Positions 25,373 through 32,532 of a stretch of DNA of 57,037 nucleotides are shown in pieces. The notes below the pieces were generated by a model. It was not told the origin of the DNA. It saw nothing but the letters and a program-made list of their open reading frames with translations, and ran no database searches. The stretch's first letter is position 1. The number at the start of each line of letters is the position of its first letter. The DNA comes from Thermodesulfovibrio sp. (GTDB lineage: Bacteria; Nitrospirota; Thermodesulfovibrionia; Thermodesulfovibrionales; Thermodesulfovibrionaceae): contig JANXBK010000008.1 of assembly GCA_025057595.1 (NCBI GenBank), positions 1-57,037 on the forward strand. The letters run 5' to 3'. The position numbers and the translations under genes are program-made.

Positions 25373-25415
25373 GGTAGTAATTACTAACATACACTAATAA
25401 AATAAAAGAAGTCAA
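25373..25415 (-). promoter_or_regulatory. efflux-operon promoter with TetR-type operator
   Basis: On the minus strand a TTGACT -35 (25415-25410) is followed after 18 bases by TATGTT (25391-25386) as a -10. The perfect 12-base palindrome TAGTAATTACTA at 25375-25386 overlaps the end of the -10 and the expected start point, just before the ATG at 25372. This is where a TetR repressor would block initiation. The leader would be only a few bases long. Boxes and palindrome are seen; the operator role is inferred. Confidence 0.5.
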
Positions 25416-25490
25416 GTTAGTTATAAAAAATTGACAAAATATTGTATAAAGATTTATTTTAAAAATATTTAAAATCTTAGGAGGGAATAA

Positions 25491-25823
25491 ATGGCGGAAG
25501 GAATATTAGAACTTTCAAGTGCTACATGGGAAAAAGAGGTTTTAAACTCAAAGGGAGTTATAATGGTTGATTTTTGGGCTCCCTGGTGTGGTCCTTGTAG
25601 AATAATCGCACCAACGATTGAGGAGCTTGCAAAGGAGTATGCAGGAAAGATTCGGGTAGGAAAGCTTAATACAGATGAAAATCCTGACATAGCTACAAAA
25701 TATGGAATTATGGGAATTCCGACAATTATGTTTTTTAAGGATGGTAAAAGAGTAGATCAAGTTGTTGGTGTTGTTCCAAAGTCTACATTAAAAAACAAAA
25801 TTGAAAGTATTTTGGGTGCCTAA
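25491..25823 (+). CDS. trxA: thioredoxin
   Basis: 110 aa protein-disulfide reductase, a classic thioredoxin: VDFWAPWCGPCRIIAPTIEEL with the WCGPC active site near residues 30-34, NTDENPDIATKYGIMGIPT with the cis-Pro loop, and MFFKDGKRVDQVVGV. A strong TAGGAGGG site precedes the ATG; a TTGACA at 25431-25436 with TATTTT 18 bases later may be its promoter. It is divergent from the efflux operon. Its stop overlaps the ffh start in TAATG, which ties redox protein and SRP synthesis together. Confidence 0.98.
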   Translation: MAEGILELSSATWEKEVLNSKGVIMVDFWAPWCGPCRIIAPTIEELAKEYAGKIRVGKLNTDENPDIATKYGIMGIPTIMFFKDGKRVDQVVGVVPKSTLKNKIESILGA

Positions 25824-27139
25824 TGTTTGAATCTCTTACAGAGAAACTTGAATCAATATTTAGGAAACTTAGAGGAAAAGGACTTCTTAAAGAGGAGGAT
25901 GTTGATACGGCATTAAAAGAAATAAGAATTGCACTTTTAGAGGCAGATGTAAACTTTAAAGTGGTAAAATCGTTCATTGAGAGAGTTAGACAGAAGGCGA
26001 TAGGTAAAGAGATTCTTGAAAGTCTATCTCCAGCTCAGCAAGTAATAAAGATAGTTTATGATGAGCTATGTGAACTACTTGGAAAAGATAGTGCAAAAAT
26101 AACACTTAGTCCTAACCCTCCTACAGTTTTTATGATAGTTGGGCTTCATGGTTCAGGAAAAACAACAACAGCAGCTAAGCTTGCAAGAATATTTAAAAAA
26201 GAAGGAAGGCGTCCCCTACTTGTTGCAGCAGACTTGCAAAGAGCTGCAGCTGTTGAACAACTTGTCACCCTTGGCAAACAGATAGATGTTCCAGTTTTTT
26301 ACTCTTATGAAATAAAAGATCCAAGACAACTATGCAAAGAAGCTATAAGTAAGGCTTTAGTTGACAGAAGAGATCCTGTTATTGTTGATACTGCTGGAAG
26401 AATGCACATAGATGAAGAACTAATGAGGGAGTTACAGGATTTAAAGGATATTCTCAAGCCAAAGGAAGTGCTTTTGGTGGCTGATGCCATGACAGGGCAA
26501 GATGCTGTAAATATTGCAAAAAGTTTCAACGAAAAAGTTGGAATAGATGGAGTCATTCTTACCAAAATGGACGGAGATGCTCGTGGAGGAGCAGCGCTTT
26601 CAATAAAAGAGGTTACAGGTAAGCCAATAAAGTTAATAGGAGTTGGAGAAAAGATAGATGCTATAGAAGAGTTTCATCCTGAAAGAGTTGCAAGGAGAAT
26701 TCTTGGGATGGGTGATGTTTTGACTCTCATTGAAAAAGCTCAAAAAGCATTTGATGAAAAAGAAGCTGAAAAGCTTAAACAGAAGATTGAGAAGGAAGAT
26801 TTTACTTTTGACGATTTAAAAGAACAGATAAGAAAAATGAGAAAAATGGGACCACTTGAAAGTATTCTCTCTCTAATTCCAGGTGCAAACAGAATTTTGA
26901 AAGATATAAAAATTGATGAAAAAGAGTTTATAAAAGTAGAGGCTATTATTAACTCTATGACTCCTGAAGAAAGAAGAAATCCAAAAATATTGAATGCAAG
27001 TAGAAGACTTCGTATTGCTAAAGGAAGCGGAACTACAGTTACAGATGTAAATAGGCTTATAAAACAGTTTCACGAGATGAAAAGGTTAATGAAACAGATG
27101 AAACAGGGTAAAAAACTTAAAATTCCTTTTTTTCATTAA
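25823..27139 (+). CDS. ffh: signal recognition particle protein Ffh
   Basis: 438 aa SRP54 GTPase that binds signal peptides and the SRP RNA and targets ribosomes to the membrane. The N domain (1-90) has LESIFRKLRGKGLLKEEDV and ALLEADVNF. The G domain has VGLHGSGKTTTAAKLARIF (P-loop), DTAGRMHIDEELM, TKMDGDARGGAALS and GVGEKIDAIEEFHPERVA. The Met-rich M domain follows (FDDLKEQIRKMRKMGPLESI, then NSMTPEERRNPKILNASRRL, RIAKGSG), with a basic Met-rich tail. It has the usual length and order. It is coupled to trxA by a TAATG overlap. Confidence 0.98.
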   Translation: MFESLTEKLESIFRKLRGKGLLKEEDVDTALKEIRIALLEADVNFKVVKSFIERVRQKAIGKEILESLSPAQQVIKIVYDELCELLGKDSAKITLSPNPPTVFMIVGLHGSGKTTTAAKLARIFKKEGRRPLLVAADLQRAAAVEQLVTLGKQIDVPVFYSYEIKDPRQLCKEAISKALVDRRDPVIVDTAGRMHIDEELMRELQDLKDILKPKEVLLVADAMTGQDAVNIAKSFNEKVGIDGVILTKMDGDARGGAALSIKEVTGKPIKLIGVGEKIDAIEEFHPERVARRILGMGDVLTLIEKAQKAFDEKEAEKLKQKIEKEDFTFDDLKEQIRKMRKMGPLESILSLIPGANRILKDIKIDEKEFIKVEAIINSMTPEERRNPKILNASRRLRIAKGSGTTVTDVNRLIKQFHEMKRLMKQMKQGKKLKIPFFH

Positions 27140-27169
27140 TTTTACCCTTTTAAATTCAAAAATTTTTTA

Positions 27170-28231
27170 TCAAATTGCATCTTTCGCAACTTGTAAAAGG
27201 ATTTCATAGTCTTTCTCACTATTAATAAAATGCCCAATATTTCCTAATCTGACATTTTTTAAACCTGCGTCTTTTGCTGCTCTATAAGCATCAAGCATTT
27301 GGTAAAGATTTGGACTGTTAAGATCTTTTAATTTATATTCTCCAAAGAAAGCCAAAATTGTGAAAGGAATTTCTGGCTCTATTTGAGCTAAATGTTTAGC
27401 AATTTTTTTAATTTGATCAGTTTCTACCCAAGTTGGAATATAAAGAGATAAGACTTCTAAAGTAAAATCTCTTTTTAAAATCTCTTCTGGTAACTTCAAA
27501 ATCCAAGTATTTTCACATCCTGTAAGTTTTTTATGAGTTTCGTTGTCCCAAGCTTTTATATCAAGCCAAAAAGCATCAATTCCAGATTTTTTAAATAAAT
27601 CCAGATTTTTTAATGTTAATCCATATCCGTTAGTTTCAAATAAAACCCAAAGACATAAATTTAACTCTTTTATTTTTTCAGCAGCTAAGCAATACCACTC
27701 AGGATTACATGCTAAGTCTCCTCCAGTAAAAGCTATAATATTTCTCGCTGGTCCATAACCTTGAGAGGAAATTAAAATTTGTTCAGGTTTTAATCTATTT
27801 GGACATATTTCTGATCTTTCCCCAAACTTAACACAGTATCCACAATGTTTGCATAGGTCTTGAGCATGATAGGAAGTTGCTCTATTTTTTGGTTCAACAA
27901 CTGTTACTAATTTAGCATACTCCTTTGCAACTAAAGAGATTTCATATGGTGAGACCCATTTGCCACTTTTGTACTGGCTGAACTCCCACGAATGACATTT
28001 TAAACAGGAAAAATTGCAACCCGATTGATAAACTGATAAATAATCCTCTGGACGAGAAAGTTGAATTGATTTTATTAATCTATAGGGTGTATTTTCCTCC
28101 CATTTTAAAGTGACCTGGCATGCAGTATCTTTTAGATAACCGTCAATGTGCAGTTTATCTGGTTTATAAAAAGTCAAACAACTTCCTTGCCTGAAACCTT
28201 GAATTATCATTTTACATTTATTTGTATTCAT
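27170..28231 (-). CDS. radical SAM protein with extra Cys cluster (PFL-activase-like)
   Basis: 353 aa. The radical SAM site is SGCNFSCLKCHSWE (CX3CX2C) near residue 71, so it binds a 4Fe-4S cluster and SAM. Between this and the next core strand is an insertion with DLCKHCGYCVKFGERSEICPN, a four-Cys pattern like a ferredoxin site, as in glycyl-radical-enzyme activases. The usual GGEP motif is replaced by FTGGDLACNPEWY. Later strands carry LFETNGYG, FWLDIKAWDNETHKKLTG and VLSLYIPTWVETDQ, all typical of the PFL-activase subgroup. No glycyl radical enzyme is nearby. It lies 42 bases downstream of tRNA-Asp on the same strand and may be read from the tRNA promoter. Substrate unknown. Confidence 0.8.
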   Translation of the reverse strand: MNTNKCKMIIQGFRQGSCLTFYKPDKLHIDGYLKDTACQVTLKWEENTPYRLIKSIQLSRPEDYLSVYQSGCNFSCLKCHSWEFSQYKSGKWVSPYEISLVAKEYAKLVTVVEPKNRATSYHAQDLCKHCGYCVKFGERSEICPNRLKPEQILISSQGYGPARNIIAFTGGDLACNPEWYCLAAEKIKELNLCLWVLFETNGYGLTLKNLDLFKKSGIDAFWLDIKAWDNETHKKLTGCENTWILKLPEEILKRDFTLEVLSLYIPTWVETDQIKKIAKHLAQIEPEIPFTILAFFGEYKLKDLNSPNLYQMLDAYRAAKDAGLKNVRLGNIGHFINSEKDYEILLQVAKDAI

Positions 28232-28273
28232 TTGAGATATTTTTTGGCTGATTTATTGATCTGAAAGTACTTA

Positions 28274-28348
28274 CGGGGTGGACGGGACTTGAACCCGCGG
28301 CCTCTTGCGTGACAGGCAAGCGTTCTGACCGTGCTGAACTACCACCCC
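28274..28348 (-). tRNA. tRNA-Asp (GUC anticodon)
   Basis: The minus strand folds as a tRNA: acceptor GGGGTGG with CCACCCC, anticodon arm CTTGCCTGTCACGCAAG with GTC, T-arm GCGGGTTCAAGTCCCGT. The discriminator is G, as expected for Asp, and CCA is not encoded. It lies 5 bases after tRNA-Val and probably shares its transcript. Confidence 0.95.
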
Positions 28349-28353
28349 AGTAA

Positions 28354-28426
28354 TGGGCGGAACAGGACTTGAACCTGTGACCTCAGCCTTGTAAGGGCTG
28401 CGCTCTCCCATCTGAGCTATCCGCCC
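28354..28426 (-). tRNA. tRNA-Val (UAC anticodon)
   Basis: Acceptor GGGCGGA with TCCGCCC, D-arm TAGCTCAGATGGGAGAGC, anticodon arm CAGCCCTTACAAGGCTG with TAC and T-arm ACAGGTTCAAGTCCTGT are all paired on the minus strand; CCA is not encoded. A TTGACA lies at 28468-28463, between the copA stop and the tRNA, with AT-rich TATTATATTAG after it, which is a plausible promoter for the tRNA pair. Confidence 0.95.
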
Positions 28427-28477
28427 AAATATAATTTTAAACTAATATAATACTTAAGTTTTTGTCAAATCTAAGAC

Positions 28478-30862
28478 TTAAATTTCTTTTGTTTTTAATC
28501 TTAAAGAATTGCTTACAACTGATACTGAACTTAAGGACATAGCTAATGAGGCAATCATAGGATTAAGAAGAGGACCACCAAAAAGATATAATACTCCAGC
28601 AGCAATAGGTATTCCAATTATGTTGTAAATAAAAGCCCAAAAAAGATTTTCTTTTATTATTCTAACAGTAATTTTGCTTAACTTAATAAGAGCTGGTACT
28701 CCTTTAAGTCCTCCTTTCATGAGTGTTATATCTGCTGTGTGAATCGCTATGTCTGTTCCGCTTCCCATCGCAATACCTACTGTTGCTTCTGAAAGAGCTG
28801 GTGCATCATTTATACCATCGCCAATCATAGCAACATTTTTTCTTTCTACAACTCTAAATTTTCTTATAATTTTTGCTTTTTCATCTGGAAGCACTCCAGC
28901 AAAAACTCTCTTAATTCCTAACTCCTCTGCTACTGCCTTTGCTACACTCTCACTGTCTCCTGTAATTAGGATTACCTCTATTCCCATTTTCTGCAACTCT
29001 TTTATTACTTCATAAGACTCCTCTCTTACAGGATCAGCTATAAAAAACACTGCTTTTATTTCTTCATCAACAGCAGCATAAACTGTTGTTGAAGGTTTTG
29101 AAGAGAGAGTCTCAGGCAAAGCTATATTTTTCTTCTGCATAAATTTACTGCTTCCTACTAAAATTTTTCTTTTAACTCCCTTTGAATCATAAACCCAAGC
29201 TAAAACCCCTCCACCAGCAGTTATTTCAAATTCCTCAGGCTCATTAGAGTTTATTTCTTCTTTCATGCAGTACTTTAGTATAGCTTTTGCAAGAGGATGT
29301 TCCGAGTATTTTTCAGCTGTTGCAACGAGTTTTAATATTTCACTTTTATCCATCTTAAAGTATTGAGTGTTTTTTACTTCTGGTTTCCCCTCTGTCAGAG
29401 TGCCTGTTTTATCTGAAAATAAAATTTCTATCCTACCAAGTTCTTCAAGCTTTTCTATATTTCTTATAAGAATTCCCTCTTTTGCAGCTCTACCTGTAGC
29501 AACCATGATTGCTGTTGGTGTAGCAAGTCCAAGTGCGCATGGACAGGCAATTATTAAGACTGCTATGCTATTGCTTAAAGCTATAGAAAATTCACCCTTA
29601 AAGAGTATCCATAAAATAAAAGTTAAAACTGCTACTGCTAATACAGCAGGAACAAATATGGCTGAAATTTTATCTGCAAGTCTTTGAACAGGTGGTTTTC
29701 TTGTTTGAGCATCCTGTATAAGTTTTATTATCTGACCTAAAAAAGCCTCTTTACCTACCGCCTTTGCTTCAACCTTTAGAATGCCGCTAAGCAAGATTGT
29801 GCCTCCAACTACTTTTTCACCCACAGATTTATCAACAGGGACCGACTCCCCAGTTATCATAGATTCATCAATGCTTGCTGAGCCTTCTACAATTAATCCA
29901 TCAACAGGAATTTTCTCTGATTGTTTTACCACCACAATATCTCCAGGTAAAACTTCATCGATGTTTATTTCTTGCTCTTTTCCATCTCTTACCACAACTG
30001 CTCGCTTCGGTTGCATCTGAACTAATTTATATATTGCTTCTGAAGTTTTAGCTTTTGCTTTCTCTTCAAGAGTTCTACCAAAAAGTATTAAAGTGATTAT
30101 TACCGTTGAGGTTTCAAAATAAAAATGTCTTTCCTCAGGACCAAATAAAAGCATCATAAAACTATAAAAATAAGCTGCATTTGTTCCAAGACTTATAAGG
30201 CTATTCATATTTGCTGTGCCGTGTCTTAGGGCAACAAAAGCAAGTTTGTGAAATCTTGCTCCTATAATAAACTGAACAGGTGTAGCAAATAGAAGTTGAG
30301 TATATCCTTCACTTAAAAAGGGAATATAAAACATGCTTCCAACAAAGACAGGTAAAGTTAAAAGAAGGCTAATAGTCAGATCTCTTTTTAGTTTTTTAAA
30401 CTCTTTTTTTTTCTCTTCCTCTACAAATGTATCAGTTTGTTTTTGACTTTTTATCCCACCTTTTTTGAGTATTGAGAGAATTTTTTCTTCATCAATTATC
30501 GTAGGAATATAAGAAACAATAACATTCTTGTTTATGATATCCGTCTTTACTTCAATAACTCCCTGAGTTTCTTTATAATTTTCTGGATTCAATATCTCCT
30601 GAAGTAGTTTTGCAATCTCTGGATCAAGATCTGGGATTTGAAGATAAAGTTCTTTTATTCCTATATCATATCCTGTAGCACGAACTATACTTATAACTCT
30701 CTGGATATTAATATTCTCTTCTGCTTCAACTGTTGCTATACCTGTAAGCAGATTAACTGAAGCCTCCACAACTCCATCTACTCTACTTAAAGCTCTTTGA
30801 ACAGCTGCTGCACAGCCTGCACAAGTCATTCCTTTTATTGGTATTTCAATCGTTTTTTTCAT
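28478..30862 (-). CDS. copA: copper-translocating P1B-type ATPase
   Basis: 794 aa inner-membrane Cu(I) export pump. The first heavy-metal-binding domain has GMTCAGCAAAV (CxxC) near residue 13. A second N-terminal fold of the same size (about 75-140) has lost the CxxC. Eight membrane helices include the ion-binding CPC in IACPCALGLATPTA. The actuator has GESVPVDKS, the phosphorylation site is DKTGTLTEG, the nucleotide site SEHPLAKAI and GGGVLA, and the hinge MIGDGINDAPALSEA. YNIIG and MSLSSVSVVSNSLRL near the end fit the Cu subgroup. No Shine-Dalgarno is seen; three tandem 9-base repeats precede the ATG. Confidence 0.96.
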   Translation of the reverse strand: MKKTIEIPIKGMTCAGCAAAVQRALSRVDGVVEASVNLLTGIATVEAEENINIQRVISIVRATGYDIGIKELYLQIPDLDPEIAKLLQEILNPENYKETQGVIEVKTDIINKNVIVSYIPTIIDEEKILSILKKGGIKSQKQTDTFVEEEKKKEFKKLKRDLTISLLLTLPVFVGSMFYIPFLSEGYTQLLFATPVQFIIGARFHKLAFVALRHGTANMNSLISLGTNAAYFYSFMMLLFGPEERHFYFETSTVIITLILFGRTLEEKAKAKTSEAIYKLVQMQPKRAVVVRDGKEQEINIDEVLPGDIVVVKQSEKIPVDGLIVEGSASIDESMITGESVPVDKSVGEKVVGGTILLSGILKVEAKAVGKEAFLGQIIKLIQDAQTRKPPVQRLADKISAIFVPAVLAVAVLTFILWILFKGEFSIALSNSIAVLIIACPCALGLATPTAIMVATGRAAKEGILIRNIEKLEELGRIEILFSDKTGTLTEGKPEVKNTQYFKMDKSEILKLVATAEKYSEHPLAKAILKYCMKEEINSNEPEEFEITAGGGVLAWVYDSKGVKRKILVGSSKFMQKKNIALPETLSSKPSTTVYAAVDEEIKAVFFIADPVREESYEVIKELQKMGIEVILITGDSESVAKAVAEELGIKRVFAGVLPDEKAKIIRKFRVVERKNVAMIGDGINDAPALSEATVGIAMGSGTDIAIHTADITLMKGGLKGVPALIKLSKITVRIIKENLFWAFIYNIIGIPIAAGVLYLFGGPLLNPMIASLAMSLSSVSVVSNSLRLKTKEI

Positions 30863-30889
30863 TTTTAAGTATTTTAAGTATTTTATTTA
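30863..30889. repeat. tandem 9-base repeats before copA
   Basis: TTTTAAGTA at 30863-30871 and 30872-30880 is followed by a third, degenerate unit TTTTATTTA at 30881-30889. They fill most of the leader between the divergent copA and SapC-like genes. They could be a regulator site or a chance AT-rich repeat. Confidence 0.5.
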
Positions 30890-30928
30890 GAAATGTTAAA
30901 ATTTATCAAATTATATTGGAGGATTTTT

Positions 30929-31624
30929 ATGAAAGCAATAATTAGAGCTTTCAAGAAAGCTATAGAACTTGATAGTTTAACTCATAAGCATTTGATTACT
31001 AAGATGCCTGAAAACTACTTATTTATGAAAGATGTTGAAATAGTTCCCCTTACTTACTCAGAAATACTGTCTGCTACAATGTATTATCCTGTTATGTTTG
31101 GAGTTCAAGAAAATGTGGTGTTTCCCTTTGCAGTGATCGGAATAAATGGTAGAAATTTATTTCTTAATGATGACGGAAGTTGGAAAGTTGAGGTTATACC
31201 AAATGTATGCAAACACTATCCATTTGGAGTGCTTAAGAAAAATGGAGAGTATTCAATAATATACGATGAAAGCTATATCATCTCTGAAGGAGTAAGAATT
31301 TTTGATGATGAGGGAAGAGAGACAGAATTTTTCTCTAAGATTAAATTAAATCTTATAGAGTTAGCAAGAGATTTTAACGATGCTCTGGAGTGTAGCAAAG
31401 AGCTTTTAGAGAAAGGCTGTCTTAAACTTTTAAATCTTGAAGTTGATACAAAAGCTGGAAAAATGCAGTTTCGAAATATGCTTATAGCAAATATTGAAAA
31501 TATTACAAAACTTCAACCTGAAAAGCTATACTCTCTGAATGCGAAGGGTTATTTGCTAATTTTACATGCCCAATACTTAAGTTTAAGAAACTTTAAACTT
31601 TTTGATATTTTTGTCAACTACTAG
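30929..31624 (+). CDS. SapC-family protein
   Basis: About 231 aa from the ATG at 30929, which has GGAGG six bases upstream; an in-frame ATG 36 bases earlier has no ribosome site. Features match the SapC family: VPLTYSEILSATMYYPVMF, FAVIGINGRNLFLNDDGSWK, VIPNVCKHYPFGVLK, and late in the protein LYSLNAKGYLLILHAQYLS. SapC was first named beside S-layer or secretion genes, but its biochemical role is not established. No signal peptide or membrane helix is seen, so it is probably cytoplasmic. It is divergent from copA and 23 bases before the LpxL-like gene. Confidence 0.78.
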   Translation: MKAIIRAFKKAIELDSLTHKHLITKMPENYLFMKDVEIVPLTYSEILSATMYYPVMFGVQENVVFPFAVIGINGRNLFLNDDGSWKVEVIPNVCKHYPFGVLKKNGEYSIIYDESYIISEGVRIFDDEGRETEFFSKIKLNLIELARDFNDALECSKELLEKGCLKLLNLEVDTKAGKMQFRNMLIANIENITKLQPEKLYSLNAKGYLLILHAQYLSLRNFKLFDIFVNY

Positions 31625-31647
31625 TTTATAATTATTTTTTGGTACTC

Positions 31648-32532
31648 ATGAAAAAGCTGATAAAATATCTTTTTTTCAGAATTGCCATAAAAATTTTTTT
31701 ATTTTTTGGTGGTATCTTAAAAAAACAGCAGCTTCCAGTAGCCTCAAAACTACTCAGTTTTATCTTCTATATTCTTCCCTTTCCCCGAAAAAAAGTTGCT
31801 TATAGTAATCTCAAAATCGCCTTTAGTAAATATGACAAAAATCAAATAAAAGACATACTTAAAAGATTTATTCAACAATCTATATTAACTGCTCTGGAAG
31901 TAGCTTTTGCAGTAAAAAGAAGAGTTGAACTCCACCGATGGGCTGAAGCTAAAGGATTAGAGTATCTTGAAAATGCTCTAAAAAAAGGAAAAGGTGTTAT
32001 TGCATTAAGTGCTCACTTAGGTAATTTCCCTCTGCTGATAGCATGGCTTGCAGAGAAAGGATATCCAGTAGCTGTATTATACAAAGAAGGAAAATATTTA
32101 TCAGAAGGTTTTTTGCATAATTTAATTAGCTCCTTCAATATTTATCCTTTGGCATTTAAGTCTGATGAGGATATAACAAAGGAGATAATTAAGGCTCTTA
32201 ACAAAAATATGATAGTATTTTTATTAGCTGATCAGGCAAGAAAGGGAGTTTATGCAAAATTTTTTGGAAAATTAGTTCAATGTCAAAAGGGAGCCTTTGT
32301 AATTGCTCAAAGAAAGGGCTCGCCTTTAATTCCAGCATTTATTGTAAGAGATAATGATATCCATAAAATAATTATTTATCCCGAGATGAAAGTAAATGAC
32401 GATAAAAAAACAGAGGAAAAAATTATTGAATTAATTGAGAAATATAACTTAACTCTTGAAAATCTAATAAAACTCTATCCAACTCAGTATTATTGGTTTC
32501 ATAGAAGGTTTAAGAGAATGTTGCCTCATTGA
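31648..32532 (+). CDS. lipid A acyltransferase-family protein (LpxL/HtrB-like, altered active site)
   Basis: About 294 aa from the ATG at 31648 (an upstream in-frame TTG is possible). One N-terminal membrane helix (about 10-28) is followed by the lysophospholipid acyltransferase fold of LpxL/LpxM: KVAYSNLKIAFS, IALSAHLGNFPLL, then FLLADQARKGVYAKFFGK and GAFVIAQRKGSPLIPAFI. The family's catalytic HX4(D/E) box reads HLGNFP here, so the acidic residue is proline; the nucleotides (CAC TTA GGT AAT TTC CCT) leave no doubt. Other core residues are kept. It may use another acid or a different donor, or be inactive. Its 3' end overlaps the convergent MsbA-like gene by 23 bases. Confidence 0.8.
   Translation: MKKLIKYLFFRIAIKIFLFFGGILKKQQLPVASKLLSFIFYILPFPRKKVAYSNLKIAFSKYDKNQIKDILKRFIQQSILTALEVAFAVKRRVELHRWAEAKGLEYLENALKKGKGVIALSAHLGNFPLLIAWLAEKGYPVAVLYKEGKYLSEGFLHNLISSFNIYPLAFKSDEDITKEIIKALNKNMIVFLLADQARKGVYAKFFGKLVQCQKGAFVIAQRKGSPLIPAFIVRDNDIHKIIIYPEMKVNDDKKTEEKIIELIEKYNLTLENLIKLYPTQYYWFHRRFKRMLPH

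Noticed and set aside
25373-25390. Upstream ATG at 25390 as TetR start
   Set aside because: It sits in the putative -10 box and adds six residues not typical of the family.
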